The notes under the pieces are model-generated. The model ran no database searches and was not told the DNA's origin. It was given only the letters and a program-made list of their open reading frames with translations. A stretch of DNA of 64,000 bases, from contig WAID01000006.1 in assembly GCA_016584495.1 (NCBI GenBank), positions 3,038,001-3,102,000 on the forward strand, given 5' to 3'. Origin of the DNA: Celoporthe dispersa (taxonomy: Eukaryota; Ascomycota; Sordariomycetes; Diaporthales; Cryphonectriaceae). Both the position numbers and the translations under genes were made by a program. Position 1 is the stretch's first letter. Each line of letters begins with the position of its first letter. Shown in pieces: positions 59,922-64,000 of this stretch.

Positions 59922-62337
59922 TCATCGTCGCCGCGTGGGCGCGGTCGTCGCAGAAGGAGGCTGATAGACCTGCGGCGGGTTCGGGTCGAGGGCGAGCGTT
60001 TTCCGCCGCTTCATGTCCATGCCGGGGCCGCCACTGAGGGGCCGCTCGTCCTCGTCGTCCCGGCCGCGCTTCAGGCCAGCGCTCAGCGGCGCAGGCGCGT
60101 ATCCGTTATGCATGTTGTTGTTCATGTCGGGCTGCGACGCGTACACGTCGCCGCCGTTGGTGCCGTTGGTCGTGGCCCGGTCACTGCTCACGACGTTGTA
60201 CATGCCCGACTGCGCTGCGCCACGAGGCGGCGTGTTGTAGCCAGATTGGGGATAGTATGCCTGAGGCGGCGCCGCGCTGCGTGGTGTCGACCGGCCCGAG
60301 GCGCCCTGGTGGCCCGCAGACCCGGCCATCTCGGGCGAGAGGTGAGGGTGCTCCGACTGCTGCAGCGACGGGAGCTGGGGGGCGCTGTAGTTGTACTGGT
60401 TGTTGCTGCTGTCGTACGTGGTCCGGTCGTGCGTGTACTCGGTCTCGTGCTCGTGCTCGCCCTCGTCCTCGGCGGCACCCGCGCCCTGGGCCACGTGCTC
60501 GTTCCCCTGGCCGTGGTAGGCGCCGGGCGCCTTCTGCTCGTGCTCACCGGGGGCCCCGGAGATGGACGGCCGGCTTGAGGGGGGCCCATCTCGGTCTTGA
60601 CGTAGGCACCCTGCTGCGAGTACATGGGGCGGTCCTGCGGGCTGGGGTTGGCAGCCTGGTAGGGCGACTGCAGCGGAGGGGGTTGTACTGCTGCTGCTGC
60701 TGCTGTGGCGGCGGCTGCTGCTGCTGCTGCCGAGAGGCGTCATAAGCCTGGGACGCGGGGGGTAGGCAGACATGCTCTGGATGCTGCTCCCGGGGGGCGT
60801 GGTGGCTGGAGTGGCAGGCATTGAGCGCGTGTTGCTGATACTGGTGTCAATGGACATGGGATTAGTACCTTGAGCCCCATTCATGCCCTGCTGCTGCGGC
60901 CACTGGTAGTTGTCCGGGCCCATGGTGCCCATCACGCTCGAGGCACTGGTGGGAGGCGTGGGGAACGTATGCGCGCGGTCGAGCGAGGGCCGGTGCGAGG
61001 GCAGCGCCGGTTGCGGCGGGCCCGGCAGCCCCATGGAGTGGTGGTGGTGGTGGTGCTGTAGGGAGGGCAGGGGAGGCTGCGGCTGGCCGTTCCGCATCTG
61101 GGTCTGCTCCGCCTTGCGGCGCTCCGCAGCCTGCATGACCTGCGAGGTTCGGGTCTGGTTGGTCGGGTGGTAGAGGAGGGCGCCGATGTTGTGCACGAAC
61201 AGGGGGTAGAGCAGCTCGGTGATCTTCTCCTTGTTGGCAAAGTCCAGGGCCCTCTCGAAAGGAATCCTGTAGGACAAAGGTTAGGAACAAGAGGGCTTCT
61301 TTCTTTTCTCTCTTTCTTCTTCTCCGTCTCTGTCTGTCTCTCTCTCTCACTGTGCTTTTGAACTTACCAGACACCCTTCAGGTGCATCGGGCCAATCTTG
61401 ACTACATGTCGGACCTTCTCGCTCTTCAAGATGCCGTCTCTCCTTCCTCGGGTCATGCCCGCGACGTTGAGCAGCTTGGTACCATTGATCATATGGTTGT
61501 CTGCCAGCTCGCGTCAGCACCTCTCTTGTCTCGATTTTTTTTTTGTTTTAGGGGGGGTCAGAAGGGGGGGGGAGCGAGCAGGTTCAGACTGACCTTCTCT
61601 CCGCGCCACGCAGATTCCTCTGGCCTCGACCTGGAAGCAGAGGCTGCCCTCGTCCTCCCACAGGGTCGCTGTTACCCGGGGCTTCATGCCTGGCGGGGCC
61701 ACCTGACCGGTGGTGTCAAATCCGGTGTACTGGTTTGGCATGCCTGGCTGTCCAGGGAGGGGGAGCACGTTGGGCGGCATACCGCCGGGCACGGCAGCCG
61801 CTGGTGGCGAGGTGAGGCCGTTCGCGTAGCCGTACTGAGGGTATGGGTGGGCAGGAGCTGAGTATTGCGCCGGGCCGGGTGGCAGCAGCGGCGGTTGTGG
61901 TGGAGGGTAGTGCGCCATGGACGAAGTGACGGGAGGCGCTGTCGAGCCCGACATGTGCGGCTGGGGTGAGTAATACATGCTGCCTGGATCCTGCGGTGCC
62001 GGATTCATCGCTGGGCCCGTCTCGTAGGAGGTGGTGACGGGGCCGCTGGCGGCCTGGTACTCGGCAGACGAGGGCGTGGGGGCGTCTTTGCGCCGAGCGA
62101 GGGGGCGGCCGAGGTGTACGATGAATGAGATCCCGTGCGAGAGCTGACCGAGGAGCCCGGGGGCGAGCCTGTACCCGACGAGTAGGCGTGCTGGGTGTGA
62201 ACGGGAGGCAGCGAGGGCAGCCTTTCGGTCACGAACGAGCGCGGCGCGCTGTAGTACGAGACGTCAGAATGACCCCGGGTCGGTACCTGAGAAATCGACG
62301 GTAGATCCAGCTTTTCGGCGGTCCTGGCGTTCAGCAT
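59922..62337 (-). CDS. stuA: APSES transcription factor StuA (four frame breaks)
   Basis: Developmental regulator (Aspergillus StuA, Neurospora Asm-1, yeast Efg1/Sok2/Phd1 type) that controls conidiation and morphology. Exons are 62337-61594, 61500-61368 and 61266-59922; introns start GTCAGT and GTAAGT. The APSES domain (about residues 217-330) spans all three exons: VTATLWEDEGSLCFQVEARG, then DNHMINGTKLLNVAGMTRGR and HVVKIGPMHLKGVW, then IPFERALDFANKEKITELLY and HNIGALLYHPTNQTRTSQVM. The tail is Gln/Pro-rich and ends with the nuclear signal MDMKRRKTLALDP. One base is missing in the G5 at 62101-62105 near the N-terminus. Three are missing in exon 3 at the G-runs 60757-60762, 60679-60683 and 60579-60584. 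Those three cancel, so the exon stays open but about 60 residues are mistranslated. The start could instead be an in-frame ATG at 62436. Confidence 0.94.
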
Positions 62338-64000
62338 GAAAAAAGAAGTAATGACTGCGCTGACCAGCGAGAGAGGCCAGTGACGACGAGTCAAAGGGAG
62401 GGGTGCGCCTTTGGTGGAGGAGCCCAAGCTGTGCACGCCAGGAAGAGATCACAGCGCCGCCAGAAGATGCGGTTGGCCTTGGAGGGATACGTTCAGGTCG
62501 TGGGAAAGGCGTGTGTGTGTATGTGCGTGTTTGGCTGTGTTGGAAGGTGGGGGGAGGGCACAGATGCAGGTCGCAAGACTCTGGTCTCAATGCGCGTCGT
62601 GACAGGTCGTGACTTCAAAACGATGCTGCTGCTCCAAAACTGATCATTGACGCTTTTTGAATCATTGAAGTAGGCCTGGCGAGGCGAATTGGCCGGGTTG
62701 AGAGCTCGAGAGTGGGAATTTCTTTATGTTCCTCCCGAGATGTCTTGCCGGAGGGCGGATATGGGAGATGGCGCGCGGGATGTCGTGGGTGAGGTGAGCT
62801 CGCCTGTAAGGTCCGAGGTTTCCCTGTTGAGAGTAGGTTGCCGTCCTCCAAACGGGTTGACTTTTCTGAAGAACGAGGCCGCCGCCTTGCGCTCTACGGG
62901 CCAAGGGAACCTGGGATTTTGGACCGCCAGGAAATTCGCAACTACACTCGAGGTGTAATAAGGATAATAATAAAAAAACCAAAAAAAGAGGCCTTCGGAG
63001 GTGGGCTGAGTTCTCTAGAGCAAAGAGGTCTGGAAGGGAAAACCCAAAAATAACGTTAGCAGGCCAAAGATACAAGAAGAGCCAGGGCGGGCGCAAACGT
63101 TTGGGTGACGAGGGGTTGGGTCGGCGCAGCTCGAAGCAAGAAAGCGGTTCGTGGCCGTTTGTCTGTGCACCCGGGGGCTTGTCTTGCTCGAGTGGCGGTG
63201 GTGTTACTGGTGCTGGTGTTGGTGCTGGTGCTGGCGCCGGTATTGTAGCGGCCCTCTCAGCTGGGAAGAAGGGCTGTGGTGGGGGCGAGCGCCGTCTTCT
63301 CTTTCTTTTCTTCTTCTCACCTTTCCCGCGGGACTGAGCTGGTCTGTCTCTCCTCGCACAAAGGGGGGCCCTGCAGGGTGTTGTCTGTTGTTGGAGCTGG
63401 TGGCGGCCGGCTCGACTCTGGTGGTGATAGCACGGTGGATAGCTGCGGGTGGAGGAACGGCTGGGCTGAAGGATGGAAGAGAGGAGGGAGGAGGAGGGGG
63501 GAGGAGAGCGAGACGGGGAGGGAGGAGCAGCGAGAGAAAGAGAGAAGATGTGAGAGAAGGAGAAGAGGAGGAGGATAGGAGAGGAGGGAAGAGGGAGAAG
63601 GGAAGAGAAGAAGAAAAAAAAGAGACGACAATTGCAGAAAAAAAAGAGGCGGCGCGATCAGTGGTGAAGAGAGAAAAGTCCGGTCCAGGTCAGGTCCAGG
63701 TTCAGGTTGACTGACGAAGAGGATGGATGGGATGGGTGGGCATTGTCCAGGTTGATCGGAGAAAACAGAGCTAAAGTAAACCCAGTCAGGTCCCCTCCCC
63801 TCCCCCCCTCCCCCCCAAGGCCGGTCAGGTCAGGTCAGGTCAGGTTCAGTCCAGGTCAAGTTCAGTTGAGTTCAGATCCCCCAGGGCAGGTCCAGTTCAG
63901 TCCCGTCCACACGCTCGCTCACGGTACAGTATGTGTAGAGAGGGTACCAGAGTACCGACACACCCCAGCACGCACCCAGAGGAAATCAAATCCGACCTGG
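62338..64000. other. Upstream region of stuA
   Basis: Long leader and promoter of stuA, with no gene. It includes a GA/GGA-rich block (about 63470-63660) and two blocks of CAGGT-like pentamers (about 63679-63706 and 63822-63920). Related stuA genes have long leaders, so transcription may start well inside this stretch. Confidence 0.5.
63822..63846. repeat. Tandem CAGGT pentamer repeat
   Basis: About four to five consecutive GGTCA/CAGGT units, flanked on both sides by degenerate copies (GGTTCAG, CCAGGTC, AGTTCAG) from about 63679 to 63920. Confidence 0.85.

Noticed and set aside
1..64000. Search for CRISPR arrays, insertion sequences, telomeric repeats, 5S or tRNA genes and secondary-metabolite clusters
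   Set aside because: No regular spacer arrays, transposase or reverse transcriptase frames, TTAGGG arrays or RNA gene folds were seen, and the GGPP synthase has no pathway neighbours.

Overview
This window is nuclear DNA from a filamentous ascomycete (Pezizomycotina, most likely Sordariomycetes). The evidence is short spliceosomal introns with fungal consensus ends (GTAAGT, GTATGT, GTACGT, GTGAGT donors and C/TAG acceptors), GC-rich third codon positions in genes, long CT/GA-rich leaders, and a gene set typical of that group: class III chitin synthase, the APSES regulator StuA, Opy2, a SIN-type Cdc14 and a HET-domain protein. No bacterial, organellar, viral or transposon genes were recognised.

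Layout, left to right. An indoleamine 2,3-dioxygenase-like gene runs off the left edge (minus). A cysteine-rich single-pass surface protein (2888-5010, plus) converges on cdc14 (5524-6679, minus). A 4.8 kb gene-free stretch precedes geranylgeranyl diphosphate synthase (11456-13015, plus), which converges on opy2 (14188-15554, minus). A second gene-free stretch of about 7.9 kb leads to four plus-strand genes: class III chitin synthase (23470-26384), NEDD8-conjugating enzyme ubc12 (27522-28072), mitochondrial ketol-acid reductoisomerase (29056-30597) and a PLP-dependent serine racemase/dehydratase (31421-32698). A small GPI-anchored wall protein (35390-35957, minus) follows. A HET-domain gene (39041-42541, minus) is divergent from a quinone oxidoreductase (43435-44522, plus). 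Gamma-glutamyl-phosphate reductase (44750-46106, minus) is divergent from an MFS antiporter (47865-49948, plus). Then come an acyl-CoA synthetase (51103-53537, plus), a spindle-pole-body-like coiled-coil protein (54257-56873, minus) and stuA (59922-62337, minus).

There is no obvious gene cluster. The genes are housekeeping (branched-chain amino acid, proline and isoprenoid synthesis, neddylation), cell wall and surface (chitin synthase, wall protein, cysteine-rich receptor-like protein, Opy2), cell cycle and septation (Cdc14, SPB protein), development (StuA) and non-self recognition (HET).

A warning for any reader: ten of the seventeen genes need one or more single-base corrections to give the full conserved protein. 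Nearly all are one missing base in or beside a run of G or C. Because the affected genes include highly conserved ones (chitin synthase, ubc12, stuA), I read these as assembly errors rather than pseudogenes. The spans below cover the whole gene and the evidence text states where the frame breaks. The most biologically interesting locus is the HET gene, whose HET domain appears to be split by an ankyrin-repeat insertion.
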